64,000 nucleotides of DNA, from assembly GCA_027484575.1 (NCBI GenBank), contig JAIXSQ010000015.1:124001-188000 (forward strand), read 5' to 3'. Origin of the DNA: Comamonadaceae bacterium. Lineage in GTDB: Bacteria > Pseudomonadota > Gammaproteobacteria > Burkholderiales > Burkholderiaceae_C. Positions within the stretch are counted from its first letter, which is position 1. Every line of letters begins with the position of its first letter. The position numbers and the translations under genes are program-made. The notes beneath the pieces were generated by a model, which was not told the DNA's origin, searched no databases, and saw only the letters and a list, made by a program, of their open reading frames with translations. Shown one piece after another: positions 9,352 through 19,694 of this stretch.

Positions 9352-9459
9352 GGGCGGGTGCGGGAGCACGCGCCGATTGTGGTGGCCGCTGCGCGTGCGG
9401 ACCCCGGCCCGTCCGGGTCAGCCGCCAGGCCCGCAGCCGGCGCCGGGCGGGCGCAGCAT

Positions 9460-9480
9460 GCCCGAGCGTCGTTCTCGGGC
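9460..9480. promoter_or_regulatory. inverted repeat in the DUF4198 / mipA divergent region
   Basis: GCCCGAG (9460-9466) and CTCGGGC (9474-9480) form a perfect 7-bp stem with a 7-nt loop. Because it lies between two divergent promoters, an operator is as likely as an RNA hairpin. Confidence 0.35.
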
Positions 9481-9518
9481 ACCCGGGTCATGTGGCCCGC
9501 CGGTTGCGGGGGGCATGG

Positions 9519-9536
9519 GCGATCGCCGACGATCGC
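9519..9536. promoter_or_regulatory. second inverted repeat upstream of mipA-like gene
   Basis: GCGATCG and CGATCGC form a perfect 7-bp dyad separated by CCGA, 29 nt before the ATG at 9566. Possible operator or leader hairpin for the OmpV-like gene. Confidence 0.35.
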
Positions 9537-9565
9537 GGGGCCACGCACACCAGAAGAACACCACC

Positions 9566-10339
9566 ATGCACCACCGACGCGTTGCCGCGGCGCTCGCCGC
9601 GGCCTGCACCCTGCCCGCGGCCGCCAACGAACTGGGCACCTTCTACGAACTCGGCCCGCGGCCGCAGGCCAACCGCTATGCCGCCGGGCTGGCGGTGCTC
9701 AGCGTGCCGCGCTACGACGGCTCCGACCAGCGCCGCACGCTGGCCGTGCCGGCCCTGTCGGCCCAGCTGGCCAACGGCTTCTTCGCCGAGCCGGTCAACG
9801 GCATCGGCTTCAACGCCGGCACCGGCCGCAGCTTGCAATGGGGTGTGCGGGCCACGGTGGAGACCGGCCGCTCGGCCGACCTCGTGCCGGGGCTGGGCCG
9901 CATCGAGGCGCGCCTGAACCCCGGCCTGTTCGCCAACTGGCGCGTGGCCGAGCGGCTGGAGCTGCGCGGCGCCCTGCGCGCCGGCATGGCCGGCGGCGGC
10001 ACGGCGGTGCACCTGGGCGGCGCCTTCGACCTGTGGCGCGCCGGCGCCGCGGCGGTGGGCCTGAACCTGTCGGTGCGCTGGTCGGATGCCGACTACAACC
10101 AGGCCTACTACGGCCTCACGCCCGTGCAGGCGGCCGCGACCGGCTTGCGCGTGTACACGCCGGGGGCGGGCGTCAGTGCGGTGCAGGCGGGCATCTCCGG
10201 CCGCATGGAGCTGGCGCCGCGCTGGACCGGCTTCGGCGGCCTGGCCTGGCAGCGGCTGGCGGGCGACGCGGCCGACAGCCCGCTGGTGCGCGAGCGCACC
10301 TCGCCGCGGCTGGTGCTGGGCGCGGCCTACAGCTTCTGA
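9566..10339 (+). CDS. MipA/OmpV family outer-membrane protein
   Basis: 257 aa. A signal peptide (MHHRR then Ala/Leu, cleavage near AAA-NE) precedes alternating beta-barrel sequence typical of the MipA/OmpV family, ending in aromatic Phe (AAYSF) as outer-membrane barrels do. E. coli MipA scaffolds the MltA-PBP1B complex; OmpV relatives are often induced by osmotic or metal stress. It is divergent from the DUF4198-HupE unit and may share its control region. It converges on ybeY with 7 bases between. The precise role is unknown. Confidence 0.85.
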   Translation: MHHRRVAAALAAACTLPAAANELGTFYELGPRPQANRYAAGLAVLSVPRYDGSDQRRTLAVPALSAQLANGFFAEPVNGIGFNAGTGRSLQWGVRATVETGRSADLVPGLGRIEARLNPGLFANWRVAERLELRGALRAGMAGGGTAVHLGGAFDLWRAGAAAVGLNLSVRWSDADYNQAYYGLTPVQAAATGLRVYTPGAGVSAVQAGISGRMELAPRWTGFGGLAWQRLAGDAADSPLVRERTSPRLVLGAAYSF

Positions 10340-10346
10340 GGCCGGC

Positions 10347-10805
10347 TCAGTAGGGGCAGGGGTAGCCCAGGCTGCCCAGCAGCAGGATCTCCAGCGCCTC
10401 CATGGCGTCGGCGTCCTCGGGGCCGCTCTCGTGGTCCCAGCCCTGGGCATGCAGCGTGCCGTGCACCAGCAGGTGGGCGTAGTGCTGCTCGAGCGTCTTG
10501 CGCTGCGCGCGCGCCTCGCGGGCCACCACCGGCGCGCACAGCACCAGGTCGGCCGCCACCACCGGCTCGCGCGCGTAGTCGAAGGTCAGCACGTTGGTCG
10601 CGTAGTCCTTGCCGCGGTACTGCCGGTTCAGCGCGCGGCCCTCGGCCTCGCCGACGATGCGCACGGTCAGCTGGCCGGGGCGTGCCAGCGCGGCCTGCAC
10701 CCAGCGCCGCACGCGCTGCGTGCGCAGCAGCACGCGGTGGGCCGCATCGCGGCCGAAGTCGCCGAACTGCAGGTCCAGCTCCAGCGTGGGGACGGGCGCG
10801 CTCAT
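10347..10805 (-). CDS. ybeY: endoribonuclease YbeY
   Basis: 152 aa. YbeY is a zinc-dependent single-strand RNase needed for 16S rRNA 3' maturation and ribosome quality control. The metal motif [11 protein letters not shown] (His-x3-His-x5-His) is intact, as is the [14 protein letters not shown] segment. The start ATG overlaps the phoH stop (ATGA), the normal phoH-ybeY arrangement. The apolipoprotein modules that often follow (corC/lnt) are not here; the next gene is convergent. Confidence 0.97.
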   Translation of the reverse strand: MSAPVPTLELDLQFGDFGRDAAHRVLLRTQRVRRWVQAALARPGQLTVRIVGEAEGRALNRQYRGKDYATNVLTFDYAREPVVAADLVLCAPVVAREARAQRKTLEQHYAHLLVHGTLHAQGWDHESGPEDADAMEALEILLLGSLGYPCPY

Positions 10806-11737
10806 TCCTTGCGCGCCGCGTCGTAGGCGTCGACGATGCGGGCCACCAGCGGGTGGCGCACCACGTCGGCGCTGGTGAAGCGGGTGTGGGCGATGCCCTT
10901 GACCCGCCGCAGCACGCGCTCGGCGTCGACCAGGCCCGACAGGTGGCCCTTGGGCAGGTCGATCTGGCTGACGTCGCCGGTCACCACGCACTTGCTGCCG
11001 AAGCCGATGCGGGTGAGGAACATCTTCATCTGCTCGGGCGTGGTGTTCTGCGCCTCGTCCAGGATCACGAAGGCGTTGTTCAGGGTGCGGCCGCGCATGA
11101 ACGCCAGCGGCGCGATCTCCAGCGCGTTGCGCTCGAAGGCCTTGGTCACGCGGTCGAAGCCCATCAGGTCGTACAGCGCGTCGTACAGCGGCCGCAGGTA
11201 GGGATCGACCTTCTGCGTCAGGTCGCCCGGCAGGAAGCCCAGCTTCTCGCCCGCCTCGACGGCGGGACGGGTCAGCACGATGCGCTGCACCGCGCTGCGC
11301 TCCAGCGCGTCGACCGCCATCGCCACCGCCAGGTAGGTCTTGCCGGTGCCGGCCGGCCCGATGCCGAAGGTGATGTCGTGGTTGGCGATGTTGTCCAGGT
11401 ACACCGACTGGGTGGGCGTGCGCGCCTTGAGGTCCGCGCGCCGGGTGGCCAGCACCAGGCCGCCGTCGCTGTCCTCGGCCAGCGCCGCGTCGCCGGCCAC
11501 CATCAGCTGCACCCGCTCGGTGGGGATCGGCCGCGCGGCCATCTCCCACAGGGCCTGCAGCACCGACATCGCGCGCTCGGCCTTGGCCTTGGGGCCCTCG
11601 ATGCGGAAGTGCTCCGCGCGGTGCCCGATCTTGACCTGCAGCCCGGTCTCGATGGTGCGCAGGTGGTCGTCGGTCGGGCCGCACAGGTGCGCCAGGCGGG
11701 TGTTGCTGTGCGGCTGGAAGGCGTGGCGAAGGATCAA
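10802..11737 (-). CDS. phoH: PhoH family ATPase
   Basis: About 311 aa. The PhoH/YbeZ P-loop ATPase partners with YbeY in RNA metabolism. Seen: Walker [12 protein letters not shown], Walker [16 protein letters not shown], and the [10 protein letters not shown] segment. The best family-like start is TTG at 11737 ([16 protein letters not shown]), because homologues begin with a similar phrase. The frame stays open further upstream but is antisense to ruvA. The gene is divergent from ruvA with 48 nt between starts. Start uncertain, function confident. Confidence 0.92.
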   Translation of the reverse strand: MILRHAFQPHSNTRLAHLCGPTDDHLRTIETGLQVKIGHRAEHFRIEGPKAKAERAMSVLQALWEMAARPIPTERVQLMVAGDAALAEDSDGGLVLATRRADLKARTPTQSVYLDNIANHDITFGIGPAGTGKTYLAVAMAVDALERSAVQRIVLTRPAVEAGEKLGFLPGDLTQKVDPYLRPLYDALYDLMGFDRVTKAFERNALEIAPLAFMRGRTLNNAFVILDEAQNTTPEQMKMFLTRIGFGSKCVVTGDVSQIDLPKGHLSGLVDAERVLRRVKGIAHTRFTSADVVRHPLVARIVDAYDAARKE

Positions 11738-11740
11738 GCT

Positions 11741-11785
11741 GATAATCCGGGCGGACAGGAGGCGGGCGCATGCCCGGGACCCGGG
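11741..11785. promoter_or_regulatory. phoH / ruvA divergent control region
   Basis: GATAAT at 11741-11746 is a strong -10 candidate for ruvA. On the opposite strand the same AT-rich patch lies directly before the phoH TTG start. A CAGGAGG at 11755-11761 is too far from the ruvA ATG (11786) to be its ribosome site. Roles are inferred. Confidence 0.4.
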
Positions 11786-12364
11786 ATGATAGGCAGATTG
11801 ACAGGAACGCTGGCCGACAAGAACCCCCCGCAGGTGCTGGTGGACTGCCAGGGCGTGGGCTACGAGGTCGACGTGCCCATGAGCACCTTCTACAACCTGC
11901 CCGCCAGCGGCGAGAAGGTCAGCCTGCTGACCCACTTCGTGGTGCGCGAGGACGCGCAGGTGCTGTACGGCTTCGGCACGGCGCCCGAGCGCGACGCCTT
12001 CCGGCAGCTGATCCGGATCTCCGGCGTGGGCCCGCGCACGGCGCTGGCCGTGCTCAGCGGCATGAGCGTGGCCGACATCGCCGGCGCGGTCACCGCGCAG
12101 GACGCCTCGCGGCTGGTCAAGGTGCCCGGCATCGGCAAGAAGACGGCCGAGCGCCTGCTGCTGGAGCTCAAGGGCAAGATCGGCGCCGACCTCGGCCTGC
12201 CGTCCGGCGGCCCCTCCCTGGCGGACGGGCAGGCCGACATCCTGCAGGCGCTGGTGGCGCTGGGCTACAGCGACAAGGAGGCCCAGGCCTCGCTCAAGGC
12301 CCTGCCGGCCGGCGTCGGCGTGGCCGACGGCATCAAGGCGGCGCTCAAGGCGCTGGCCAGGTGA
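11786..12364 (+). CDS. ruvA: Holliday junction DNA helicase subunit RuvA
   Basis: 192 aa, normal length. RuvA binds four-way junctions and loads RuvB hexamers for branch migration. Seen: the N-terminal OB fold starting MIGRLTGTL, with the GVGYEVDVP strand; two helix-hairpin-helix motifs ([15 protein letters not shown] and [17 protein letters not shown]); and the C-terminal RuvB-binding domain ([12 protein letters not shown]). It is first in ruvA - small membrane protein - ruvB. No Shine-Dalgarno sequence close to the ATG. Confidence 0.98.
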   Translation: MIGRLTGTLADKNPPQVLVDCQGVGYEVDVPMSTFYNLPASGEKVSLLTHFVVREDAQVLYGFGTAPERDAFRQLIRISGVGPRTALAVLSGMSVADIAGAVTAQDASRLVKVPGIGKKTAERLLLELKGKIGADLGLPSGGPSLADGQADILQALVALGYSDKEAQASLKALPAGVGVADGIKAALKALAR

Positions 12365-12380
12365 ACGGGGACTGGCACGC

Positions 12381-12752
12381 ATGACCCACGCAGACCTGTT
12401 CGGCATCGCCTGCCTGCTGGCCCTGGCGCCGACCGCGCTGCTGGCCGCGGTGCGCTACAACCGCCGCGCCCGCGCGCCGCTGCAGCGCCAGGCCCGGGGG
12501 GTGGTCGAGGCCGCGTTCGGCCCGCGCCTGGCCCGCGGCCAGCGCCCGCCCACCGACGGCCGCTGGCACCGCCTGCTGCGCGAGGCGCACCGCACCGTGG
12601 GCGACCGGCTGCGGCCGGTGCTGCTGTCCGAGTACTGGCTGGCCGACGCCGAGGCGCGCCAGTGGCACTGCGCCGTGCAGTGCGACGGCCTGGCGCGGCC
12701 GCGGCTGCGCGTGGTGGCGCTGACGGCCACCCCCGAGGGACAGCGGGCCTGA
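12381..12752 (+). CDS. small membrane-anchored hypothetical protein between ruvA and ruvB
   Basis: 123 aa. One N-terminal membrane helix (residues about 6-24), then an Arg-rich cytoplasmic region, and a short C-terminal segment with two Cys (WHCAVQCDG). No named family recognised. It starts 16 nt after ruvA and ends 1 nt before the ruvB GTG, so it sits inside the ruv operon. Function unknown; a recombination role would be speculation. Confidence 0.7.
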   Translation: MTHADLFGIACLLALAPTALLAAVRYNRRARAPLQRQARGVVEAAFGPRLARGQRPPTDGRWHRLLREAHRTVGDRLRPVLLSEYWLADAEARQWHCAVQCDGLARPRLRVVALTATPEGQRA

Positions 12753-12753
12753 C

Positions 12754-13818
12754 GTGACCATCCGCACCGACGACTTCGGGCTGCCGCCCGTCCCCGCCAG
12801 CCGCGTGGTGTCCGCCGCGCCGGCCTCGCCCAACGAGGAGGCGATCGAGCGCGCGCTGCGGCCCAAGCTGCTGCAGGAGTACGTGGGCCAGGCCCGCACG
12901 CGCGAGCAGCTGGAGATCTTCATCGGCGCCGCCCGGAAGCGCGGCGAGGCGCTCGACCACGTGCTGCTGTTCGGCCCGCCCGGGCTGGGCAAGACCACGC
13001 TGTCGCACATCGTCGCGCACGAGCTGGGCGTCAACCTGCGCCAGACCTCGGGCCCGGTGCTCGAGAAGCCCAAGGACCTGGCCGCGCTGCTGACCAACCT
13101 CGAGCGCAACGACGTGCTGTTCATCGACGAGATCCACCGGCTGTCGCCGGTCGTCGAGGAGATCCTGTACCCGGCGCTGGAGGACTACCAGATCGACATC
13201 ATGATCGGCGAGGGCCCGGCGGCCCGCTCGATCAAGCTGGACCTGCAGCCGTTCACGCTGGTGGGCGCCACCACCCGCGCCGGCATGCTGACCAACCCGC
13301 TGCGCGACCGCTTCGGCATCGTCGCGCGGCTGGAGTTCTACACGGCCGAGGAACTCACCCGCATCGTCACCCGCAGCGCCGCGCTGCTGGCGGCGCCGAT
13401 CGATGCCGAGGGCGCCGGCGAGATCGCGCGCCGCTCGCGCGGCACGCCCCGCATCGCCAACCGGCTGCTGCGCCGGGTGCGCGACTACGCCGACGTCAAG
13501 GGCGACGGCCGCATCACCGCCGACATCGCCGGCCGCGCGCTCGCCATGCTCGACGTCGACCCGCAGGGCTTCGACGTGATGGACCGCAAGCTGCTCGAGG
13601 CGGTGGTGCACCGCTTCGACGGCGGCCCGGTGGGGCTGGACAACATCGCCGCCTCGATCGGCGAGGAGCCGGGCACCATCGAGGACGTGATCGAGCCCTA
13701 CCTGATCCAGCAGGGCTACCTGCAGCGCACCCCGCGCGGCCGCGTGGCCACGGCGGCGGCGTACCGGCACCTGGGCGTCGTGCCGTCGCGCCCGGAAGGC
13801 AGCCTGTTCCAGGACTGA
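12754..13818 (+). CDS. ruvB: Holliday junction branch-migration ATPase RuvB
   Basis: 354 aa, usual length. AAA+ motor of the RuvABC resolvasome. Seen: Walker [14 protein letters not shown], Walker [12 protein letters not shown], sensor 1 VGATTRAG, the arginine-finger region LRDRFGI, and the C-terminal winged helix ([13 protein letters not shown]). The start is GTG (MTIRTDDF), 1 nt after the upstream stop, so it depends on translational coupling. Confidence 0.98.
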   Translation: MTIRTDDFGLPPVPASRVVSAAPASPNEEAIERALRPKLLQEYVGQARTREQLEIFIGAARKRGEALDHVLLFGPPGLGKTTLSHIVAHELGVNLRQTSGPVLEKPKDLAALLTNLERNDVLFIDEIHRLSPVVEEILYPALEDYQIDIMIGEGPAARSIKLDLQPFTLVGATTRAGMLTNPLRDRFGIVARLEFYTAEELTRIVTRSAALLAAPIDAEGAGEIARRSRGTPRIANRLLRRVRDYADVKGDGRITADIAGRALAMLDVDPQGFDVMDRKLLEAVVHRFDGGPVGLDNIAASIGEEPGTIEDVIEPYLIQQGYLQRTPRGRVATAAAYRHLGVVPSRPEGSLFQD

Positions 13819-13820
13819 GC

Positions 13821-15137
13821 ATGCCCGCGCTGCCGCCCCTGCTCGCCAAGCTGCGCTGGTGGTGGTGGCTCGCAGGCGTGCTGCTGCTGGGGGCCGTGGC
13901 CGCGGGCCTGCTGGTGCGCGGCCGCGTGCCCACCGAGGCGGCCACCGCGGTGGCCGCGCCGCTGGTGCGCACGCTGCAGTTCTCGGCCCGGGTGGCCACG
14001 CTGTCGCGGGTCGAGGTGGGCCCCACCGTCACCGGCCGCGTCGCGCGGGTGCTGGTGCGCGAGGGCGAGCAGGTGCGCGCCGGCCAGCTGCTGGTGCAGC
14101 TGGAGGACGACGAGGCCCGGGCCGCGCTCGCGCAGGCCGTGGCCAGCGAGCGCCAGGCGCAGGCCCGGCTGGCGGGCCTGCGCAGCACCGTGCGCAGCAC
14201 CAGCGCGGCCCAGCTGGGCCAGGCCGAGGCCACGCTCGCCAACGCCCAGGCCGAGCTGCGCCGGGCCGAGCAGCTGGTGGCCCAGGGCTTCGTCAGCGCC
14301 TCGCGCGCCGACGACGCGCGCCGCGCCGTCGAGGTCGCGCGGGCCCAGCGCGACGCCGCCGCGGCGCAGTCGCAGGCGTCCAGCGAGCGCGGCGCCGACC
14401 TGCAGGCCCAGCAGGCCCAGATCGAGGCCACGCAGGCCGCCACCGAGGCGGCGCGGGTGCGGGTGGCGCAGGCGCGCATCGTCGCGCCGGCCGATGCCAA
14501 GGTGCTGGCGCGCAGCGTCGAGCCCGGCCAGATCGTGCAGCCCGGCAAGCCGCTGCTGGGGCTGGCCCTGGCCGGCCCCACGCAGGTGCTGGCGCTGGTG
14601 GACGAGCGCTTCCTGCAGCAGCTGCGCGTGGGCCAGGTGGCCGGCATCGTGGCCGACGCCTACCCGCAGCAGCGGCTGGCGGCACGCGTGCTCACGATCG
14701 CCCCCGAGGTCGACCCGGCCAAGGGCGCGGTCGAGGTGCGGCTGGCGCTGGCCGAGGCGCCGCCCGAGTTCCTGCGCGAGGACATGACGCTGTCGGTCGA
14801 GGTGGTCACCGGCGAGCGTGCGCGCGCGCTGGTGGTGCCGGCCAGCGCGGTGCGCCCGGTGGCGGGCGGCGCCGGCGAGCAGGTGCTGCTGGCCGCGCAG
14901 GGCCGGGCGGTGGCGCGGCCGGTGCGCACCGGCCTGCGCACGCTGGACGCGGTCGAGGTGCTCGACGGCCTGCGCGAGGGCGAGGCGGTGCTGCTGGCCC
15001 CCGGCCTGGCCGCCGGCGACCGGGTGCGGGTGCATGCGGTGCCCTGGGCGCCGGCGCGCAGCGGCAGCAGCGCGGCGGCCGCGGTGGGCCCCGGCGTCGA
15101 TCCGCTGCGCACCACCGGCGAGGCGTTGCGGCGGTGA
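13821..15137 (+). CDS. periplasmic adaptor (membrane fusion) subunit of an ABC exporter
   Basis: 438 aa. One N-terminal membrane anchor ([12 protein letters not shown], residues about 13-32), then HlyD/MacA-type beta-barrel and lipoyl segments ([22 protein letters not shown]), a long Ala/Gln-rich coiled coil (residues about 95-215), a second lipoyl half ([20 protein letters not shown]) and a membrane-proximal domain. It bridges the permease and an outer-membrane channel. The stop overlaps the permease GTG start. No TolC-like gene lies in the window. Substrate unknown. Confidence 0.92.
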   Translation: MPALPPLLAKLRWWWWLAGVLLLGAVAAGLLVRGRVPTEAATAVAAPLVRTLQFSARVATLSRVEVGPTVTGRVARVLVREGEQVRAGQLLVQLEDDEARAALAQAVASERQAQARLAGLRSTVRSTSAAQLGQAEATLANAQAELRRAEQLVAQGFVSASRADDARRAVEVARAQRDAAAAQSQASSERGADLQAQQAQIEATQAATEAARVRVAQARIVAPADAKVLARSVEPGQIVQPGKPLLGLALAGPTQVLALVDERFLQQLRVGQVAGIVADAYPQQRLAARVLTIAPEVDPAKGAVEVRLALAEAPPEFLREDMTLSVEVVTGERARALVVPASAVRPVAGGAGEQVLLAAQGRAVARPVRTGLRTLDAVEVLDGLREGEAVLLAPGLAAGDRVRVHAVPWAPARSGSSAAAAVGPGVDPLRTTGEALRR

Positions 15138-16357
15138 AGGGGCTCGGCTTCGAGTGGCAGGTCGCGGTGCGGTTCCTGCGCGAGGGCCGCTTCCAGACCG
15201 TGCTGATCGTGGTGGGCGTCGCCGCCGGCGTGGCGGTCATCGCCTACGTCACGGCCCTCGTCAACGGCCTGCAGGGCAACACCCTGGCCAAGACCCTGGG
15301 CGCGCAGCCGCACGTGACCCTGCACGCGCCCGACGAGGCGGTGGCACCGGCGCTGGTGCTGCCGCCGGGCCGGCAGCCGCTGGTGGAGACGCAGCCGCGC
15401 GCGCAGCGCCTGCGCACCGTGGCCAACTGGCAGGCCGTGGTGCCGGTGCTCGAGGCCACGCCCAACGTCGCGGTGGTCTCGCCCATGGTGTCGGGCGCCG
15501 GCCTGGCGCTGCGCGGCGAGGCGGTGCAGGCGATCTCGCTGGCGGGCGTGGACCTGGACCGCTACGACCGGGTGGTGGGCCTGCGGTCCAAGGTGGTGGC
15601 CGGCACCGCGCGGCTGGACCCGGGCGAGGCCATCGTGGGCCTGGAGCTGGCGCGCGACCTCGGCCTGCGGCCGGGCGACAAGCTGGTGCTGCGCACCGGC
15701 ACCGTGGCCGACACGGTGCGCGTGACCGCGCTGGTGGACCTGGGCGTCAAGGAGCTGAACCGCCGCACGGTGCTGGTGCCGCTGCGCAGTGCGCAGAGCC
15801 TGCTGGCGCTGCCGGGTGGCGCCACCAGCCTGGACATCGCGCTGCACGACCCCTGGCCCGCGCAGCGACTGGCCGCGCAGCTGCGGGCGCAGCTGCCCTA
15901 CAAGGTCGAGAGCTGGCAGGAAAGCAATGCCCAGCTGGTGACGGCGCTGAACGCGCAGTCGGTTTCCACCGGCCTGATCCGGCTGGTGGTGGCCGTGGTG
16001 GTGGTGCTGGGCATCGCCAGCGTGCTGGTCGTGTCGGTCGTGCAGAAGCGGCGCGAGATCGGCATCCTGCGCGCGATGGGCGCCACCCGCGGCCAGGTGC
16101 TGCGGCTGTTCCTGCTGCAGGGCGCGCTGGTCGGCGCCGGCGGCTCGGTGCTGGGGCTGCTGCTGGCCAAGGCCATGATCGTGCTGTTCACCCAGTTCGT
16201 GCGCGGCAGCGACGGCCTGCCGCTGTTCGTCATCGGCCTGCCCTGGTCGGTGGCGGCGCAGGCGGCCGGCATCGCCATCGCCGGCGGCGTGCTCGCCGCG
16301 ATCGCGCCGGCGCGGCGGGCCGCGGCGCTCGACCCGGCGCAGGCGATCCGGCTGTGA
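15134..16357 (+). CDS. ABC exporter permease, MacB/FtsX-LolC type
   Basis: 407 aa. One N-terminal membrane helix (residues about 20-40), a large periplasmic MacB_PCD domain, and three C-terminal helices of the FtsX fold ([36 protein letters not shown] and the last near residue 375). The [12 protein letters not shown] motif is the classic coupling loop. The GTG start overlaps the adaptor stop (GTGA). With the adaptor and ATPase it forms a tripartite MacAB-like or lipoprotein-release-like exporter. Confidence 0.92.
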   Translation: MKGLGFEWQVAVRFLREGRFQTVLIVVGVAAGVAVIAYVTALVNGLQGNTLAKTLGAQPHVTLHAPDEAVAPALVLPPGRQPLVETQPRAQRLRTVANWQAVVPVLEATPNVAVVSPMVSGAGLALRGEAVQAISLAGVDLDRYDRVVGLRSKVVAGTARLDPGEAIVGLELARDLGLRPGDKLVLRTGTVADTVRVTALVDLGVKELNRRTVLVPLRSAQSLLALPGGATSLDIALHDPWPAQRLAAQLRAQLPYKVESWQESNAQLVTALNAQSVSTGLIRLVVAVVVVLGIASVLVVSVVQKRREIGILRAMGATRGQVLRLFLLQGALVGAGGSVLGLLLAKAMIVLFTQFVRGSDGLPLFVIGLPWSVAAQAAGIAIAGGVLAAIAPARRAAALDPAQAIRL

Positions 16358-16359
16358 GC

Positions 16360-17082
<723 letters not shown>

Positions 17083-17094
17083 GGGCCGGTCCGG

Positions 17095-18282
17095 TCAGGT
17101 CAGCGCGCCGCGCGCATCCACGCGGAACACCCGCTCGACGGTGCCACGCAGCAGCCCGCCGCGCACGCCCACCAGCTGGTCGTGCAGGTTGACCGTCGGG
17201 TCGCAGTGGCCGGGCACCAGCCACAGCAGCCGGCCCAGCTCGGGCAGCCGCGCGCCGGGCGCGGCGCGCAGGATGCCGTGCTCGTCGCCGCCGTTGGCGT
17301 ACTCCAGCACGTGCTCGCCGTCGGGGGCGTGCACCAGCGGCAGGCCCGAGTCGATCGCATGGCTCTTGTGGCCGGCGTCGCACACGGCGTGCTGCGCGCA
17401 GGTGCTGACCACCTGCGTCTTGACGAACAGCGCATGCTCGAACGCCGGCTGCGCGGGGTCGCGCTCGTTGCGCGCGTAGTCGGCGTCCATGAACAGGAAC
17501 GAGCCGGCCTGCAGCTCACCCCAGATGCCGCTGGCCGCCTCGCACACCATGCTGCCGGTGCCCGCGCCGGTGACCAGCGGCACCGGCACGCCCTCGGCCT
17601 CGATCAGCCGGCAGGTCAGCAGCACCTGCTCGGACGACCGGGCGATCAGCGCGCGGCGCTCCGCCGGCGAACGCACGTGCTGCGCGCGCCCGTGGTAGGC
17701 CTGCAGGCCGGCGAAGCGCAGCGCCGGGTGGCGCCGGATCGCCAGCGCCAGCGTGGCCCCGGCCGGGCCGGGCGGCACGCCGCAGCGGCCCTGGCCCACG
17801 TCGATCTCGACGTACACGTCGATCACCGCCGGCGTGCGCGTGGCCAGGCGGGCCTCGTTCATCGCGGCGGCCAGGCGCTCGATGCCCTCCAGGCTGTCCA
17901 CCGCGATGCCCAGCCGGCCGCCGTCGGCGGCCAACCGGTGCGCCAGCCGTGCCACGCGCGCCAGCTTGTGCGGCGCGACCACCTCGTTGCTGATGTAGAC
18001 GTCGAGCACGCCGCCGGCGGCCATGGCCTCGGCCTCGGCCGTCTTCTGCACGCACACGCCCACCGCGCCGGAGCGCACCTGCAGCAGCGCGATCGCGGCG
18101 CTCTTATGCATCTTGGCGTGCGCGCGCCAGCGGATGCCGTGCTTGCGCGCGAACTCGGCCATGCGCTGCAGGTTGCGCTCCATCGCGTCGAGGTCGACCA
18201 CCAGCGCGGGCGTGTCGATGGCGGCCACGGGCTGGCCGACCAGGGGATGCGTCTCAGGCTGTGCGTTCGTCGGCGGGGGCAT
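17095..18282 (-). CDS. DSD1-family PLP-dependent enzyme (D-serine dehydratase / D-threonine aldolase-like)
   Basis: 395 aa. Alanine-racemase-like N-terminal barrel with the PLP lysine in HAKMHKS (Lys57 from the chosen start), and a C-terminal metal-binding domain with the His-Cys pair in VPGHCDPTVNLHD, as in Zn2+-dependent D-serine dehydratase and D-threonine aldolase. The substrate is probably a D-beta-hydroxy amino acid. The ATG at 18282 overlaps the 3' end of the histidine-phosphatase gene by 29 nt, so the two are an operon. A longer start at 18327 reads antisense-like. Confidence 0.88.
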   Translation of the reverse strand: MPPPTNAQPETHPLVGQPVAAIDTPALVVDLDAMERNLQRMAEFARKHGIRWRAHAKMHKSAAIALLQVRSGAVGVCVQKTAEAEAMAAGGVLDVYISNEVVAPHKLARVARLAHRLAADGGRLGIAVDSLEGIERLAAAMNEARLATRTPAVIDVYVEIDVGQGRCGVPPGPAGATLALAIRRHPALRFAGLQAYHGRAQHVRSPAERRALIARSSEQVLLTCRLIEAEGVPVPLVTGAGTGSMVCEAASGIWGELQAGSFLFMDADYARNERDPAQPAFEHALFVKTQVVSTCAQHAVCDAGHKSHAIDSGLPLVHAPDGEHVLEYANGGDEHGILRAAPGARLPELGRLLWLVPGHCDPTVNLHDQLVGVRGGLLRGTVERVFRVDARGALT

Positions 18283-18895
18283 GGTCCAGGTGATGCGTGT
18301 CGGACCAGCCGACGAGGGTGAAGCCATCGGGCGTGCGCAGCAGGCGGTTGATGGCGCCGTTGGGCAGCTCCCAGGTGCGCGGCGAGTTGACCGCCTGGCC
18401 GGTGGCCAGCCGGTACAGCGCGTCGAGCACGCCGCCGTGGGCCACCACCACGATCTGCTCGCCCGGATGCCCGGCGGCGATCTCGTGGAAGGTGCGCTGC
18501 ACGCGCTCGCGCAGCTGCAGCAGCGACTCGCCGCCCTCGGGCGGCACCCATTCGGGCACCCGCTTGCGCCAGTGCAGGGCGTGCTCGGGGAAGCTCGCGT
18601 GGATCTCGTCGAAGGTCATGCCCTCGAACATGCCGAAGCAGCGCTCGCGCAGGCCTTCGTGGGCCACCACCGGCATGCCCTTGGCATCGGCCACGGCCTG
18701 GGCCGTGGCATGCGCGCGCGACAGGTCGCTGGCGTAGATGGCGGCCACCGGTTCGTCGGCCAGCGCCAGCCCGACCTGGGCGGCCTGCCAGCGGCCGCGG
18801 TCGTTCAGCCCGATGTCGCGCTGGCCCTGGATGCGCGCGTCGGCATTCCAGGACGTCTCGCCGTGGCGGATGGCGACGATGCGGGTGGGATCCAT
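18254..18895 (-). CDS. histidine phosphatase family protein (phosphoglycerate-mutase-like)
   Basis: 213 aa. The catalytic RHGE motif (IVAIRHGETSWN, His at about residue 10) and the second His region (VVVAHGGVLDAL) are intact, with LNDRGRWQAAQ typical of the broad-specificity phosphatase/GpmB branch. Substrate unknown; cofactor-dependent mutase activity is less likely at this length. It probably lies first in a two-gene operon with the PLP enzyme. Confidence 0.92.
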   Translation of the reverse strand: MDPTRIVAIRHGETSWNADARIQGQRDIGLNDRGRWQAAQVGLALADEPVAAIYASDLSRAHATAQAVADAKGMPVVAHEGLRERCFGMFEGMTFDEIHASFPEHALHWRKRVPEWVPPEGGESLLQLRERVQRTFHEIAAGHPGEQIVVVAHGGVLDALYRLATGQAVNSPRTWELPNGAINRLLRTPDGFTLVGWSDTHHLDHAPADERTA

Positions 18896-18908
18896 CGCGG
18901 CGATTCTA
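18896..18908 (-). promoter_or_regulatory. -10 element, probable leaderless start
   Basis: TAGAAT (complement of 18903-18908) ends 7 nt before the ATG at 18895, with no Shine-Dalgarno sequence between. Confidence 0.45.
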
Positions 18909-18988
18909 GGGACAGCCCCGCGGGCCGCCCTGTCGCCCACGGTGGCCAGTTGTGACCGTGTCGCACGGGCGCGGCGGTCAGCAGGACG

Positions 18989-19669
18989 TCAGCGCGGCGG
19001 TGCTGCGGGCGCGGTGGGCGTGGCGGCGGCGGGCTGGGGTGCGGCCGCGGGCGCGGACGCACCGGGGCGCGGCGGCGGCACCACCTCGACGTTGACGCGG
19101 CGCGGACCGGCGGGCGGGTTGGGGAAGCCCGCGAGCGCGGCGTCGAACATCGCCGTGAGCACCTCGTCGTTGTTCAGGTAGTAGGTCTCGCTGAAGGCGC
19201 GGCTCTCGAACACCACCTTCTGGTCGGGCAGCTGGCGCACGATGACCTGCACCTCGCGCTGCCACCAGGTGGTGGCGCTGGGCGGCAGGGGCGGGCCCCA
19301 GCCCCAGCCCGGGCGGGGGCCGTACCAGCCGCCGCCCCAGCCCCAGCCGCCCCAGGGGTCGGCGGCCCAGCCCGAGACCGCGCGCGAGACGCGGGCCGAC
19401 ACCTGCACCGAGTAGCGCGGGCTGGCGTCGTCGCGCCGCAGGCCGGCCTTGAACAGGGCCGGGTCGGCCAGCGCCTCGATGCGGGCCTGGTCGGGGGCCG
19501 ACTGCTGCGAGGGCAGGCGCTCGAAGCGGTAGGTGGGCGCGGCCGGCAGGGCCGGCAGGCCCGAGTAGCTCTGCACCGTGCTGTCGACACGGTAGGTGGT
19601 GGCACAGCCGGCGAGCAGGGCGGTGGCCAGGACGACGGGGACGAGCGCGGTCAGGCGCGTGCTGCGCAT
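18989..19669 (-). CDS. DUF4136 lipoprotein
   Basis: 226 aa. Type II signal with lipobox LLAGC (Cys near residue 22), then a DUF4136 domain (TYRFERLPSQQS and the ETYYLNNDEV region). A Trp/Gly/Pro-rich insert of about 30 residues sits mid-domain (DPWGGWGWGGGWYG) and an Ala/Pro-rich tail ends the protein. Probably anchored in the outer membrane, facing the periplasm. Function of the family is unknown. A related lipoprotein lies on the other side of ttcA (20683-21258), sharing the TYR(F/Y)ERLPSQ phrase. Confidence 0.85.
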   Translation of the reverse strand: MRSTRLTALVPVVLATALLAGCATTYRVDSTVQSYSGLPALPAAPTYRFERLPSQQSAPDQARIEALADPALFKAGLRRDDASPRYSVQVSARVSRAVSGWAADPWGGWGWGGGWYGPRPGWGWGPPLPPSATTWWQREVQVIVRQLPDQKVVFESRAFSETYYLNNDEVLTAMFDAALAGFPNPPAGPRRVNVEVVPPPRPGASAPAAAPQPAAATPTAPAAPPR

Positions 19670-19694
19670 GGCAATCCTTCCGCAAGGCGGGTGG

